Position numbers and translations under genes: made by a program
Part shown: positions 49,947 through 60,800 of the stretch, piece after piece
Layout of the letters: the number at the start of each line of letters is the position of its first letter
Position numbering within the stretch: the first letter of the stretch is position 1
Notes under the pieces: model-generated
The model's database searches: none
What the model saw: only the letters and a program-made list of their open reading frames with translations
Told to the model about the DNA's origin: nothing
Assembly: GCF_000265405.1 (NCBI RefSeq)
Contig: NC_018010.1
Location: 1,426,001-1,490,000, forward strand
DNA: 64,000 nucleotides
Source of the DNA: Belliella baltica DSM 15883
Lineage (GTDB): Bacteria > Bacteroidota > Bacteroidia > Cytophagales > Cyclobacteriaceae
Direction: 5' to 3'

Positions 49947-52304
49947 ATGAAAAATCTTTTTACAACAATATTGATAGGCTTCCTTCTGTTTTTAGGAACA
50001 GGGTTAAGGGAACTACATGCGCAGAGTGCACTATTACGCTATGCAGACAAGCAGTACAGTTTGGATAACTACCAGCATGCGGCAGAAGTGTACGAGCAGG
50101 CCTATGCCAAGAAGGAAAAACACCAAACAGCTAGACAGATAGCACAATCCTACGATAAGATCAGAGACTACGAAAAGGCAAACGAATGGTGGGCTAAAGT
50201 AGTGAAGTTTGAAGAAGCAGACAGAGAAGACTACTACGAGTACCTGTTGTCCTCCTACCTGGTGAATAGCGGAGAAGTGGAGATGGAAGCCTTACTAGAA
50301 GGTTCAGACTTCACGGCAGACGACTTTCCGGAGATCGATGCGCAGAAGATGAAGACGCTTTACAGTGAGCGAGCGAACCTGAAGCTAGTGCCCGTGGCAG
50401 GAGTGAACAGCAGCGGATCAGACATGGGGATGTCAGTAGACAGGAATAAGAACATGTACTTTGCCTCGGACAGGGGAGCAGTCACCCCTACGGAGAAGCC
50501 AGCGATCAGACTTGACCTGAACAACATCTACAGTGAGGAGAAATATGACTTCAACGACAGGGAGTTTTTCAGGATTATAAGAAAAGATACATCAGGGAAC
50601 CTGACCGAGCTGAACACAGGCAATGAAGAAGTGTTGCACTTCTCAGACCCCAGCTTCATGCATGAAAAAGGGCTGATGTTTTATACAGTTACAAGAAGGA
50701 TCACCAAGGCGAAGAAAACCCCGGAGTTTGCGGTAGGCACAGAGATCTATTACAGCAAGATCGATGAATCGGGGATGATGTCGGAGCACCAGGCGATGCC
50801 CTTCAACGCAGCTACCAAATACGGAGTGATGCATCCCTTTGTGGATGAAGAAGCCAAGAGGATTTACTTCAGTTCAGACATGTCAGGCGGACAGGGAGGC
50901 TTTGACCTCTACTATGTGAGCTATGACGAAGATCTGAACTTTGGAACCCCAACCAACTTGGGTTCAGAAATCAACACGGGCAAAAACGAAAGCCATCCGT
51001 ATAGAGTAGGCGACAAGCTTTACTTTTCGAGCAACGGCCATCCCGGCTTGGGCGGCTTGGATGTGTTCAAGGCAGACTACAGCGAATCACAGATCGGTAA
51101 TGTGACCAACATGGGCGCCCCGATCAACTCGAACAGAGACGACTTTGCCTACAGCATAACAGAAGAAGGAAAGAGATACCTGTCAAGCGACAGAACAGGA
51201 GGTCAGGGATTAGATGATATTTATAGCATAGAAGCGCTGAACAAGAAGCTGATTGCAAGAGTGAAGGACTGTGATGACAATATGATCACAGAAAGCTTTA
51301 CGGCAATCCTTACAGAGAAAGACAATAGGGGAACCATCGAAACAACAAGAGGAGCAGATGGATCACTGAACGCAGACCTAAACCCGGAGAGTAACTTTGA
51401 GTTGAAGATCAGCAAGAAAGGCTACTTCAGCATCTATGACAATACACTGAGCACAGTAGGACTAGAAGCAGAAACATTAGAGAGAGAATACAGACTGGCG
51501 AAGATCCCGTATCAGATGCCGGTGTATGTTGATATTGTGTATTATGATCTGGATAAATCAGTAATCAGAACAGACGCAGAGCCGACGCTAGACAAACTAG
51601 GAGAGTTGATGCAGAAGTATAGCTTCCTAGACTTACGCGTAGCCTCACATACCGATGCAAGAGCGAGCGATGAATACAACGAAGCCTTGAGTCAGCGCAG
51701 AGCAGATGCAGTATTGGAGTTCCTGAACAAGTACAACATCGGCAAAGAAAGAGTGAGAGCAGAGTGGTTTGGTGAAGAGAAGCTGACCAACGACTGTGGG
51801 GATGGTGTACCATGCCCAGAGCCTGATCATCAGCTGAACAGAAGATCGGAGTTGGTCTTGGAAGCCTTCCCTGACCCTGACAAAGACTACGAGTTGCCGA
51901 AGGAATTGTTGGACAAAGATATCTGTGACGAGTTGGGCATCTTTGAAGAATTGCAGAGAGAGTTGAACGCAGTGCCGATAGTGTACTTCGACTTTGACAA
52001 GAGCAACATCAGACCGGTTCACAAGAAAGAGTTGGAGAGAACAGCGATCATGATGAAGCGGATGAAGAACCTGAATCTGTACATTGCAGGCCATACAGAT
52101 CAGCGAGGCAGTGAGGAGTACAACAAATCCTTGTCAGAGCGCAGATCGGCAGTAGTGATGGAATACTTGGTGAATAGAGGCGTGGAAGCAGCAAGGATGC
52201 AACACGAATGGTTTGGCAAGACCCAACCTATCCACGACTGCGGAACATGCAGCGAAGCTCAACACCAAGAGAACAGAAGGACAGAGTTGAAGCTGAGGAA
52301 GTAG
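49947..52304 (+). CDS. OmpA-family protein with TPR, PD40 propeller and two OmpA domains
   Basis: The ATG at 49947 (785 aa) is chosen because it begins the signal peptide MKNLFTTILIGFLLFLG; an in-frame ATG at 49935 overlaps porP by 10 bp. TPR-like helices (about 25-95) are followed by WD40/PD40 blades with GGQGGFDLYYVSYDED and NGHPGLGGLDVFKADY. A carboxypeptidase-regulatory-like segment comes next. Two successive OmpA_C peptidoglycan-binding domains follow (VYYDLDKSVIRTDAEPTLDK and IVYFDFDKSNIRPVHKKELE), where PorE-like type IX proteins normally have one. It is likely periplasmic, anchoring an outer-membrane complex to the wall. Confidence 0.9.
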   Translation: MKNLFTTILIGFLLFLGTGLRELHAQSALLRYADKQYSLDNYQHAAEVYEQAYAKKEKHQTARQIAQSYDKIRDYEKANEWWAKVVKFEEADREDYYEYLLSSYLVNSGEVEMEALLEGSDFTADDFPEIDAQKMKTLYSERANLKLVPVAGVNSSGSDMGMSVDRNKNMYFASDRGAVTPTEKPAIRLDLNNIYSEEKYDFNDREFFRIIRKDTSGNLTELNTGNEEVLHFSDPSFMHEKGLMFYTVTRRITKAKKTPEFAVGTEIYYSKIDESGMMSEHQAMPFNAATKYGVMHPFVDEEAKRIYFSSDMSGGQGGFDLYYVSYDEDLNFGTPTNLGSEINTGKNESHPYRVGDKLYFSSNGHPGLGGLDVFKADYSESQIGNVTNMGAPINSNRDDFAYSITEEGKRYLSSDRTGGQGLDDIYSIEALNKKLIARVKDCDDNMITESFTAILTEKDNRGTIETTRGADGSLNADLNPESNFELKISKKGYFSIYDNTLSTVGLEAETLEREYRLAKIPYQMPVYVDIVYYDLDKSVIRTDAEPTLDKLGELMQKYSFLDLRVASHTDARASDEYNEALSQRRADAVLEFLNKYNIGKERVRAEWFGEEKLTNDCGDGVPCPEPDHQLNRRSELVLEAFPDPDKDYELPKELLDKDICDELGIFEELQRELNAVPIVYFDFDKSNIRPVHKKELERTAIMMKRMKNLNLYIAGHTDQRGSEEYNKSLSERRSAVVMEYLVNRGVEAARMQHEWFGKTQPIHDCGTCSEAQHQENRRTELKLRK

Positions 52305-52310
52305 AGAGTA

Positions 52311-52345
52311 CAAAGTACAAGCACGAAGTATCAAGCATCGGGTAA
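52311..52345 (+). repeat. Degenerate GTAC-type repeat
   Basis: GAGTACAAAGTACAAGCACG and the following GAAGTATCAAGCATC resemble the repeat that flanks the four-helix-bundle gene (3098-3127), but stand alone here without such a gene. Confidence 0.45.
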
Positions 52346-52448
52346 AAAGAAGAAAACAATAGAGTAATAAAACAATAAAAATATTAAAGCAACATACAGG
52401 TGAAGCAATCACCCCGGAAGCTTAAGATCCCTAACCTGTAGATTTATT

Positions 52449-52480
52449 AAAAAACCACCTGCTTCGGGTGGTTTTTTTTA
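52449..52480 (+). terminator. Terminator of the PorP/OmpA operon
   Basis: AAACCACC pairs with GGTGGTTT around the GCTTCG loop region, followed by a T7-T8 run. Confidence 0.88.
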
Positions 52481-52491
52481 TGAATTCTTCT

Positions 52492-52525
52492 AAATAAAGG
52501 AAAGCTGTGAATTTCACAGCTTTCC
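52492..52525 (-). terminator. Terminator of the M23 peptidase gene
   Basis: AAAGGAAAGCTGTGAA and TTCACAGCTTTCCTTT form a long perfect stem directly after the minus-strand stop, with a T-rich tail on that strand. Confidence 0.85.
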
Positions 52526-52526
52526 T

Positions 52527-53801
52527 TTATTTCTCAGCTACAAGGTTATCAGTAGGATAGCTTAATGGAATATTAGCAAGTAATTGTAGTTTATCCATTT
52601 TAACCTGATCAAATGCCATTCTATTGGCAGGAAGAATAGGGTCGGATGGTGGAATTTTTTCCTTAAGCCAATCTACTTGTTTTCCATTTTTCCAGAATCT
52701 AAAGCATAAATGTGGACCAGTAGCTAATCCGGTACTTCCAACGTACCCGATGACTTGACCTTGTTTTACTCTCGATCCAGGTTTCATCCCTGAAGCGATT
52801 TTGGACATGTGAAGATATTGGGTGGTATATGTACCATTATGTTTGATTTTCACATAATTGCCATTCGCACTTGTATATCTAGCCTCAACCACTGTGCCTT
52901 CACCAACTGTCCTGATTTCAGTTCCAGTTGGTGCAGCATAATCAGTTCCTAAATGTGGTTTGTATCTTTTTTGTACTGGGTGATATCTATTGAGGTTATA
53001 TCTTGAGCTGATTCTTGTGTATTTCAGCGGGTCTCTCAAAAATGCTTTTTTGAAACTGTTGCCTTCCTGATCAAAAAAGCTCAATTCTCCATTTTGCTCA
53101 AAAGGTATCGCATGATAAGGTTCTCCCATATGTTCAAAATAAGCAGCTTCTATGTCAGTAATTCCAACCACCTGATCATCTACCACTTTTTCTTTGTAGA
53201 CAACTTTGAATTTATCTCCTTTTTGAAGTCTTTGAAAATCCACTACCCAACCATACATATCAGCAAACTGATCTATTAAATCAGGAGTAATACCTAATTG
53301 TGTCATGTTTACGTAAAGACTACTTGAAATTTCACCACCGATTTCTACATTTCTTAATTCTACAGGCTTTGCTTCCTTGTAAACGGAAACCTCATCTAAT
53401 TTGAAAACCACATATTCCGAAGGATTGGGCTCGTAAATGAAAAATTGAGCTTCTGAGGAATCGCGTCCAGTCAGGACAGTAAATTTTTTATTGAATGCGA
53501 TTTTTCTTACATCAAAAATATCTTTAGACTTTTTCGCAATTTCATCGATGATTTGATAAGAAACATTAAAAGGAGCCAAGATCGTTGAAAGCGTTTGATT
53601 CTTTCCTACCACACCTTCTACTACATCTAGTTCATTGATATTGATTCCATAAAGTAATAGATCTTGCTCCATTTCTTCTTTGAAATCCTCAACTACAACT
53701 ATTTCTTCTTGATTTTTGGGGTTAAGCTGATCCCAGCTAAAATATAAACCTCCTCCCAGTACAATAGCTATTAAGCCTGCACTTATCCATTTTTTCTGCA
53801 T
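52527..53801 (-). CDS. M23-family peptidoglycan endopeptidase
   Basis: The 424-aa protein has an N-terminal membrane anchor (AGLIAIVLGGGLYFSW) and a long periplasmic region of about 260 residues with an OapA/LysM-like pattern. The C-terminal LytM/M23 domain contains the zinc ligands: HLGTDYAAPTGTEI (H-x3-D), QYLHMSKI and GPHLCFRFW. All four metal ligands are present, so it is probably an active DD- or LD-endopeptidase of cell-wall growth. It is monocistronic, with its own terminator. Confidence 0.92.
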   Translation of the reverse strand: MQKKWISAGLIAIVLGGGLYFSWDQLNPKNQEEIVVVEDFKEEMEQDLLLYGININELDVVEGVVGKNQTLSTILAPFNVSYQIIDEIAKKSKDIFDVRKIAFNKKFTVLTGRDSSEAQFFIYEPNPSEYVVFKLDEVSVYKEAKPVELRNVEIGGEISSSLYVNMTQLGITPDLIDQFADMYGWVVDFQRLQKGDKFKVVYKEKVVDDQVVGITDIEAAYFEHMGEPYHAIPFEQNGELSFFDQEGNSFKKAFLRDPLKYTRISSRYNLNRYHPVQKRYKPHLGTDYAAPTGTEIRTVGEGTVVEARYTSANGNYVKIKHNGTYTTQYLHMSKIASGMKPGSRVKQGQVIGYVGSTGLATGPHLCFRFWKNGKQVDWLKEKIPPSDPILPANRMAFDQVKMDKLQLLANIPLSYPTDNLVAEK

Positions 53802-54013
53802 GATTTTTTGTCTTACTTGGGTTCTTAACTCTTCAAAGAAATTTAAATTCTAGTCAAATTCCTAATCTTTACCGATCAGTTTTGATCTGTTTTTGTACAA
53901 AGCATAAAACTTGCAAACATTTGCATTTTTTCAGATTTGAAACGCAAGGCAAAGATTTTAATTATCTAGTGACAAGATTTTTATTTATTTTCCTCTCAAA
54001 AGGCAAATATTTT

Positions 54014-54038
54014 ATCGAAATAAAGCCTTTATTTCGAT
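54014..54038. promoter_or_regulatory. Perfect 25-bp palindrome (operator-like)
   Basis: ATCGAAATAAAG, one C, then CTTTATTTCGAT: 12-bp arms with a single central base. As a hairpin the one-base loop would be strained, so a DNA-binding dimer site is more likely. It lies 38 bp upstream of the aspS -7 box. Confidence 0.55.
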
Positions 54039-54075
54039 TCCTTTGCACGGATTTAGCATACTCCTAAAGTTTGTC

Positions 54076-54083
54076 TATCTTTG
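54076..54083 (+). promoter_or_regulatory. -7 box of aspS
   Basis: TATCTTTG matches TAnnTTTG and lies 28 bp before the ATG. The -33 box is not convincing. Confidence 0.45.
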
Positions 54084-54111
54084 TCCACTTTAATTAAAAT
54101 CATTGTTTATC

Positions 54112-55863
54112 ATGCTTAGATCTCATACTTGTGGAGAGTTACGTCTCACCGATGTCAATATAGAAGTTACCTTAGCTGGCTGGGTTCAGCGCGTCAGAAA
54201 TAAAGGCGGATTGATTTGGGTCGATCTTCGAGATCGTTATGGAGTTACGCAATTGATTTTTGAAGAAGGCTCTACAGACAAAGCCCTTTTAGATAAGGCA
54301 GCATCACTTGGTCGCGAATTTGTTATTCAGGCAAGTGGAAAAGTGATCGAAAGAACCTCAAAAAATGATAAAATTCCAACAGGTGCTATTGAAATTAAAG
54401 TGGAATCTTTAGAAGTGCTTAATGCAGCGAAAGTGCCTCCATTTATCATAGAAGACGAGACAGATGGTGGGGACGAATTGAGGATGAAATACAGATACTT
54501 GGATCTCAGAAGAAATATCGTCCGCGAAAAACTTCAACTCAGACATCGCATGATGCAAGAGACAAGGAAATACATGGATGCTCAAAACTTCATTGAAGTC
54601 GAGACTCCAGTTTTGATCAAGTCTACACCTGAGGGGGCTAGGGATTTTGTTGTTCCCTCTAGGGTCAATCCAGGAGAATTCTATGCTTTGCCGCAATCGC
54701 CACAAACTTTTAAGCAATTGCTTATGGTGAGTGGATTTGATAGGTATTTTCAGATTGTCAAATGCTTCAGAGATGAAGACCTTCGAGCAGATAGACAGCC
54801 TGAGTTTACGCAAATTGACTGCGAAATGTCATTTGTTACACAAGAAGATATTCTCAATACTTTTGAAGGCTTAGTAAAACATTTATTCACCAATGTTAAA
54901 GAAGTACAGCTGGGTGAGGTAGAAAGAATGACTTTTGCTGATGCGATGAAATATTATGGCAATGACAAACCTGATTTAAGGTTTGATATGAAATTTGCAG
55001 AATTGAATGATGTGGCTCAAGGCAAAGGGTTTTCAATCTTTGATCAAGCCGAATTGGTAGTGGGAATTTGTGCTACTGGAGCAGGAGAATACACAAGAAA
55101 GCAAATTGATGCGTTGACCGAATGGGTGAAAAGGCCACAGATTGGCGCCAAAGGTTTGGTCTATGTCAAATGTAATGAAGATGGTACTTACAAATCTTCT
55201 GTCGATAAGTTCTACAATCAAGAGGATTTAAAGGCTTGGGCGGAAAAATCCAATGCAAAAGCCGGTGATTTGATATTGGTATTGTCTGGAGATGCAAAAT
55301 CTACCAGAAAACAAATGTCAGAGCTTCGTCTGAAAATGGGTGAGGACTTAGGATTAAGAGACAGAAATGTATTCAAGCCACTTTGGGTGGTGGACTTTCC
55401 GCTTTTGGAATGGGATGAAGAAACCAATAGGTTTCATGCAATGCATCATCCATTTACATCTCCGAAAATTGAAGATATCCCGTTATTGGAAACAAACCCT
55501 GGAGTAGTTCGTGCCAATGCTTATGATTTGGTTATCAATGGAGTAGAAATTGGTGGTGGATCTATCCGAATTCATGACAGACCAACACAACAGTTGATGT
55601 TCAAGCATCTTGGATTTACGGAAGAGGAAGCGCAAAAGCAATTTGGTTTCTTAATGGAAGCATTTGAGTACGGTGCACCACCACATGGAGGAATCGCCTT
55701 TGGTTTCGATCGATTCTGTGCAATTTTTGGAGGATCTGACTCGATAAGAGATTATATTGCCTTCCCCAAAAATAACTCTGGAAGAGATGTGATGATTGAT
55801 TCTCCCAGTACAATTGCTGAAGAGCAGTTGAAAGAATTGTCAATTCAGGTAGCTTTAAAGTAG
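54112..55863 (+). CDS. aspS: Aspartate--tRNA ligase
   Basis: The 583-aa class II synthetase is of bacterial type. An anticodon-binding OB fold (about 1-105) contains [20 protein letters not shown]. Motif 1 and [10 protein letters not shown] follow, then motif 2 in [24 protein letters not shown] insertion domain lies in the middle (about 285-420), and motif 3 is [18 protein letters not shown] 54112 is preferred over a TTG 9 bp upstream. Followed by a strong terminator. Whether it is discriminating or also charges tRNA-Asn cannot be read directly. Confidence 0.96.
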   Translation: MLRSHTCGELRLTDVNIEVTLAGWVQRVRNKGGLIWVDLRDRYGVTQLIFEEGSTDKALLDKAASLGREFVIQASGKVIERTSKNDKIPTGAIEIKVESLEVLNAAKVPPFIIEDETDGGDELRMKYRYLDLRRNIVREKLQLRHRMMQETRKYMDAQNFIEVETPVLIKSTPEGARDFVVPSRVNPGEFYALPQSPQTFKQLLMVSGFDRYFQIVKCFRDEDLRADRQPEFTQIDCEMSFVTQEDILNTFEGLVKHLFTNVKEVQLGEVERMTFADAMKYYGNDKPDLRFDMKFAELNDVAQGKGFSIFDQAELVVGICATGAGEYTRKQIDALTEWVKRPQIGAKGLVYVKCNEDGTYKSSVDKFYNQEDLKAWAEKSNAKAGDLILVLSGDAKSTRKQMSELRLKMGEDLGLRDRNVFKPLWVVDFPLLEWDEETNRFHAMHHPFTSPKIEDIPLLETNPGVVRANAYDLVINGVEIGGGSIRIHDRPTQQLMFKHLGFTEEEAQKQFGFLMEAFEYGAPPHGGIAFGFDRFCAIFGGSDSIRDYIAFPKNNSGRDVMIDSPSTIAEEQLKELSIQVALK

Positions 55864-55904
55864 GATTGATTACAAAACTCCTTTTAAGTGTCAGCTTTAA
55901 CCTA

Positions 55905-55940
55905 AACCTGTCAGATTTTTAAAATCTGACAGGTTTTTTT
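55905..55940 (+). terminator. Rho-independent terminator of aspS
   Basis: AACCTGTCAGATTTT and AAAATCTGACAGGTT form a perfect 15-bp stem with a one-base gap and T tail. The CCTGTCAGATTTTTAAAATC type palindrome is itself a common dispersed form in this group. Confidence 0.9.
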
Positions 55941-56096
55941 ATGAGTTGGTTTAGTTTTCACTTATTATCAGTTGCTATTTAAAAATTGTATAAAGTTCAT
56001 TACAAAAAGCACAGATAACTAATCGACTGATAACTCATAGAGATTGCTAACGAAATTTTAAGTACTGTCGTTATTGTGGATAATTATCTTATTTTT

Positions 56097-56768
56097 TTAC
56101 TGAATTTCAATACCAATAAGACTATTTGAAGTGCCTAAATCATCGCCTTTAAAAATTAACATTCTATTTCCCTCCAAAGCAATCACCTCGTAAGATTCTT
56201 TGCCTTCATATTTTTTTTCTTTAAAACTATCATTTCTATTTCTGATGTCTATAAAGATTTTCCCATTTTCTTCTCTCAAGGGAGCATCAAGATTAAAGTC
56301 GATAAGGTCATTGAGAAGAGTAACATTCATCTTCCAAAAATTTCTTGAGTAAGATTTTTCTATTTTCAGAATAAGTTTTTTACCCTCAATAGCTTTACTC
56401 ACTTCATTCAAGCTAAGATTTTTTTGCTTATAGAGTCTTGCAGAATACACAGCAGATTTAGAAAAAACACTATTTTCTATGTTGCGGTAATCAATATAGA
56501 GATGACTTGCACCTTTTAGGGAGGCTTCAGTTTTTAATTTTTGTAATGCTCTATGGTTGATCGTATTTATAGGTGAAAAAGAAAATATTCCTTTAGCTTT
56601 AGAAAATATTAGCTCACCTTTTCTAAGGTCTTTTGCATCTTCTATTTGGTCTAAAATTATGATTTCGTTCGGAGGTGTAAATCCAGCTAGATCCCAATTA
56701 TTTGATTGAGCTGATGAGAAATGACTGAGAAGTGATAAAAGCGCCAAAAAAAGGATTGATTTTTTCAT
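56097..56768 (-). CDS. Secreted protein of unknown function
   Basis: The ATG at 56768 gives 223 aa with a signal peptide (SILFLALLSLLSHFSSAQ); a longer frame upstream adds residues before the signal. The mature protein is a mix of strands and charged segments (YSARLYKQKNLSLNEVSKAI, LREENGKIFIDIRNRN) that I do not recognise. It stands between aspS and a YhhN membrane protein gene on the minus strand. Probably periplasmic; no catalytic motif is seen. Confidence 0.7.
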   Translation of the reverse strand: MKKSILFLALLSLLSHFSSAQSNNWDLAGFTPPNEIIILDQIEDAKDLRKGELIFSKAKGIFSFSPINTINHRALQKLKTEASLKGASHLYIDYRNIENSVFSKSAVYSARLYKQKNLSLNEVSKAIEGKKLILKIEKSYSRNFWKMNVTLLNDLIDFNLDAPLREENGKIFIDIRNRNDSFKEKKYEGKESYEVIALEGNRMLIFKGDDLGTSNSLIGIEIQ

Positions 56769-56830
56769 ATTTTTTCTTGTTTTTGAATAATTACGCCAAA
56801 GCAAATTAAATGTTTGGTTTTAGTTCAAAG

Positions 56831-57514
56831 TTAATTGATAAAATGTGCTCTAACCCCCATCACAATCAATAATTGTGCAAGCAGGTAAGTACCCATGACC
56901 ATCACACCTGATTCTGGAAACTGCTGAAAGAACATATTCAAAGCTAAAATCCCATCAGAAATCATAAATACAAACGCTCCGATAAACACCTGCCAAAAGC
57001 TGGAAGAGTTGGTTTTCTTGAAGCGTTCTCTTGCAGTAGTGACCATGGTCACAATCACAAGGATATAGATTACTACAGGTATTTTTAATGCTCCTAAATT
57101 AGCTTGTATCAAGTAGTACATAATAGCTGCCGGAATGTAAATAGGCAGGTTGTAGAAAAACAGTTTAATAAAATTGACCTGGCCAATCTCAAAAGGCTTT
57201 TCTTGACTGAGTTTAAAACTGATGATAAAACATATATGTGCCATTAGAAATGCACCAAGCCCATATAAAAATAATTGTGGATACAGTAGGAGAATATCGC
57301 CAAGCCATGAAAAAGCTAAGGCCGCAATCATGGCTTTCCTTAGAATTGTTCCTTTTAAGTCCTTGCTTATCTGATAAAAATAAATAGCAAGTGGGAGAAT
57401 AATAAAGGGTTTGGTATAGATTCTTAGCTCAGCATTCTGTTCCGCTGTTAGAACAAGATCGATGATTCCAACAATCAAAAAAACATAGAGCCAAAGGATA
57501 TTTTTATTTTTCAT
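56831..57514 (-). CDS. YhhN/TMEM86-family membrane protein (lysoplasmalogenase-like)
   Basis: The 227-aa protein has about eight hydrophobic segments. YhhN family marks are YTKPFIILPLAIYFY near the N-terminus, LAFSWLGDILLLY (the conserved S-x-x-GD) and GAFVFMISDGILALNMF (SD). Human TMEM86 members hydrolyse the vinyl ether bond of lysoplasmalogens; bacterial members are annotated by homology. The substrate in an organism whose plasmalogen content is unknown stays open. Confidence 0.85.
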   Translation of the reverse strand: MKNKNILWLYVFLIVGIIDLVLTAEQNAELRIYTKPFIILPLAIYFYQISKDLKGTILRKAMIAALAFSWLGDILLLYPQLFLYGLGAFLMAHICFIISFKLSQEKPFEIGQVNFIKLFFYNLPIYIPAAIMYYLIQANLGALKIPVVIYILVIVTMVTTARERFKKTNSSSFWQVFIGAFVFMISDGILALNMFFQQFPESGVMVMGTYLLAQLLIVMGVRAHFIN

Positions 57515-57879
57515 GAATAATAAAATTTAACATTTAAATATATACAGAAAATCGATTTCTACCTTCTCTTTTTTTCTAAAGCCTTCTTGTTAACATTGTG
57601 ATAAAACAAACTTAACATTAAATAAGGCAAACAAACTTAATTTCAAAATAAATGGGATTTAAAGGGGTTTAAACCGTTTGAAAATTGAAAAAACAAGCAA
57701 AAAGAAAATTTCCTTCTTTTTTCAATGTTAAGAAATTGTTAAGTAGTATTGTGAATAAATGTTAAAACTTAACAATTACAAAAAAAAATACTTGTCTAAG
57801 TCCTATACATTTGTACTCGGAAAAAATAAGTAAATCCTAAAACTGTAATTCTAAAATTTTCCACAAAAAAACAAAAATT
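57515..57879. promoter_or_regulatory. Upstream region of the TonB-dependent receptor gene
   Basis: The 365-bp AT-rich gap contains several TTAACA/TGTTAA words. These include the perfect inverted pair AATTGTTAAG (57734-57743) and CTTAACAATT (57768-57777). A -7 box, TACATTTG, lies at 57806-57813. These are candidate regulator sites for the receptor gene; no gene is present. Confidence 0.5.
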
Positions 57880-60800
57880 ATGAGGCAATCATTACTTAAA
57901 AGTTTATTTGCGTTTGCAATGCTTGTATTCACTACAGGAATTGCATTTTCGCAAGGTGTGACCACTGCTAGTTTTCAGGGGTCGGTAAGAGATAATGCTG
58001 GAGAAACCCTTCCGGGAGCCAACATTGTTGCAGTTCATACACCTTCAGGAACAAGATATGGATCTGTTTCCAACGAGGAAGGTAGATTCGTGATACCAAA
58101 TGTTAGAGTTGGTGGACCATATACAGTTACGATTACCTACATAGGTTTCGATGATCAAGTATATGAAAACATTAACCTTTCACTGGGTCAAAACTATAGC
58201 ATTAACGCTGTATTGAAAGATGGAATGAATTTAGATGCAATTGAGGTTGTTGCAGTAAGAGGAGGCATCATGGATGCTGACAAGACTGGAGCTTCTTTGA
58301 GTTTATCTAATGAAAGATTGAACGCTTTACCAACGATCAATAGAAGTGTAAATGACTTCACTAGACTAACACCTCAATCAAATGGAAATTCATTTGCTGG
58401 TACAAGTTCTAGATTCAACAACTTTACTGTAGATGGAAACATTTACAACAACAACTTCGGTTTAGGATCAGGTCAATTTGCAGGAGGTAATCCTATCTCA
58501 ATTGATGCAATTGAAGAGATTCAAGTAAACTTAGCACCATACGATGTGAGACAAGGTGGTTTTACTGGAGCGGGTGTTAATGCGGTTACAAAATCAGGAG
58601 ATAACACTTTTAGAGGTTCAGCTTATTATTTCTTAAGAAATGATCAAATGCAGGGTACCAAAATTGGTGATGATTTCTTACCTCAAAATAACGCAAGAAA
58701 TGAAATTGGTGGATTTAGACTAGGTGGTCCAATTATCAAGGATAAGCTATTCTTCTTTGTTAATTACGAAAAAGAATCTGAATTGAGACCTTCTATTTTA
58801 AGAAGAGCTGCTAGAGAGGGTGAAACTCCTGATGGTCAGTTTATTTCTAGAGTTCCTCTTTCACAAGCTGAATTTGTTAGAGATCAAATCAATAGCATTT
58901 ATGGTTATGATCCTGGTGCTCCAGATTCATATTCTTTCGCTTCTGAGCAGACTAGATTTAATGCTAGATTAGATTATAACATCAATCAAAATCACAAAGT
59001 GTCTTTGAGATATAACAATTACACTGCATTTACTGATGTACCTACAAATGGAAACTCAATCAGATACAACCAAACAAGATACAGAAATACAAACAGAACT
59101 GGTGTAGAAAGTATTAACTTTAGAAATAACAATTACACCAATGACAGAAATGTTCAGTCAATTGTTGCAGAATTGAATTCTAGAATTGGTACCAATATGT
59201 CAAATCAATTGAACATTGGTTACACATCTGTTACAGATCCTAAAAGAGGTATTCCAGGTGGTCAGAATTTCCCAATGGTTGAAGTCCTTGAGCCAGATGA
59301 ATCAGGTAACTTGCTGTATTATATGACAATGGGTAATGAGTTATTTACAGTTGGTAACTTGTTGGAAAATACAACTCTTAACATCACTAATAACTTCTCC
59401 TTATATAAAGGTAAGCACACTTACACATTTGGTGGTAATTTTGAATTCATGACCTTTGATAATGCATTCAATCCTGTATTTAATGGTTTTTACAGGTATA
59501 TTGGATATGATAAGTTTGTAGATGCAGTAATTAATCAAAATCCTAACGTTTATCCTGATGCTTTCTCTAAAGGTTTTGCATTGGATGGTTCTACTACACC
59601 TCCAACTGATGCGACTAGATTTGGTCAGTTAGGTTTCTATGTTCAGGATGAATACCAAGTAAATTCAAGACTAAAAGTGACAGGTGGTTTGAGAGTGGAT
59701 TTACCATTCTACCCAATCGATATCCCTCAGAATGAGTTGTTGAACGACCTCAATAAAACTTTCTCTGATATAGATGGAAATACATTTACCCCTGATGTTG
59801 CAACTTTCCCTAAAGTAAATCCTTTGATTTCTCCAAGAGTTGGTTTTAACTATGATGTTAAAGGTGATAGATCTTTTGTATTAAGAGGTGGAACAGGTGT
59901 GTTCTCAGGTAGAATTCCATTCGTATGGTTGTCTAACCAAGTAAATGGATCTGGTGTGATTAGAGGTGGATATGGTTTAGAAGGTCAAGATGTAATTGAT
60001 GCAAATATTGTCTTTAATCCAGATGTTACAGCTTATAACCCTGCAAACCCTGGACAAACATTATCAAGAGAATTAGCTTTAACGGATCGCAATTTTACGC
60101 TTCCTCAAGTTTGGAGAACAAACTTAGGCGTTGATAAACTTTTACCAGGAGGAATTGTAGGTTCTTTTGAATTTATTTACTCTAGAGATGTATCATCACC
60201 TATTGCTCAAAACCTTATACTTAGAAATCCAGAGGGTACATTGTCTGGCCCTGACGAAAGGCCTTACTGGGTAGACCAGCCAGGATTTAGAAGGTATTCT
60301 AATGATCGCGATTTTGATAATGTCTATTATCTTACAAATGCAAAAGAAAAAGCTGATTATGTTTCAGCGACAGTTAGCTTTGAAAAAGCATTTGATAATG
60401 GTTTGTATGCAACTGCTGCTTACACACTATCAAGAGCTAGAGACTTAGACAATGCTGGTGGATCGCAAGCAGGTTCTTTGTGGACACAAACTGTTCAGGT
60501 AGATAGAAACAGACCAGAATTGAGTTTTGCAAGTTTTGATCAACCACATAGAATCATCTCTACTATTGGCTACACAACTAAAAACACAACAATTTCATTA
60601 TTGTATGATGGAGGAAATGCTGGTAGATTCAGTTACTTCTATTCAGGTGACTTCGGCGACAATGCAGCAAGATTGATCTACGTTCCAAATAATGCATCAG
60701 AGTTAAATTTCCAGCAATATACTTTAGGTGGTGTTGTTTATACACCTGCTATGCAAGCTGAGTTGTTTGATGCCTACATTGATCAAGATAAATACTTAAG

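Larger units (their letters stand above)
53802..54111. other. Divergent intergenic region before aspS
   Basis: The 310-bp gap between the divergent M23 gene and aspS contains no gene. It holds the 25-bp palindrome at 54014-54038 and the aspS -7 box at 54076-54083. Confidence 0.6.

Noticed and set aside
51565..52412. Long minus-strand frames over the 3' half of the OmpA gene
   Set aside because: They arise from the G+C-richer composition of that gene. The plus-strand OmpA domains are unambiguous.
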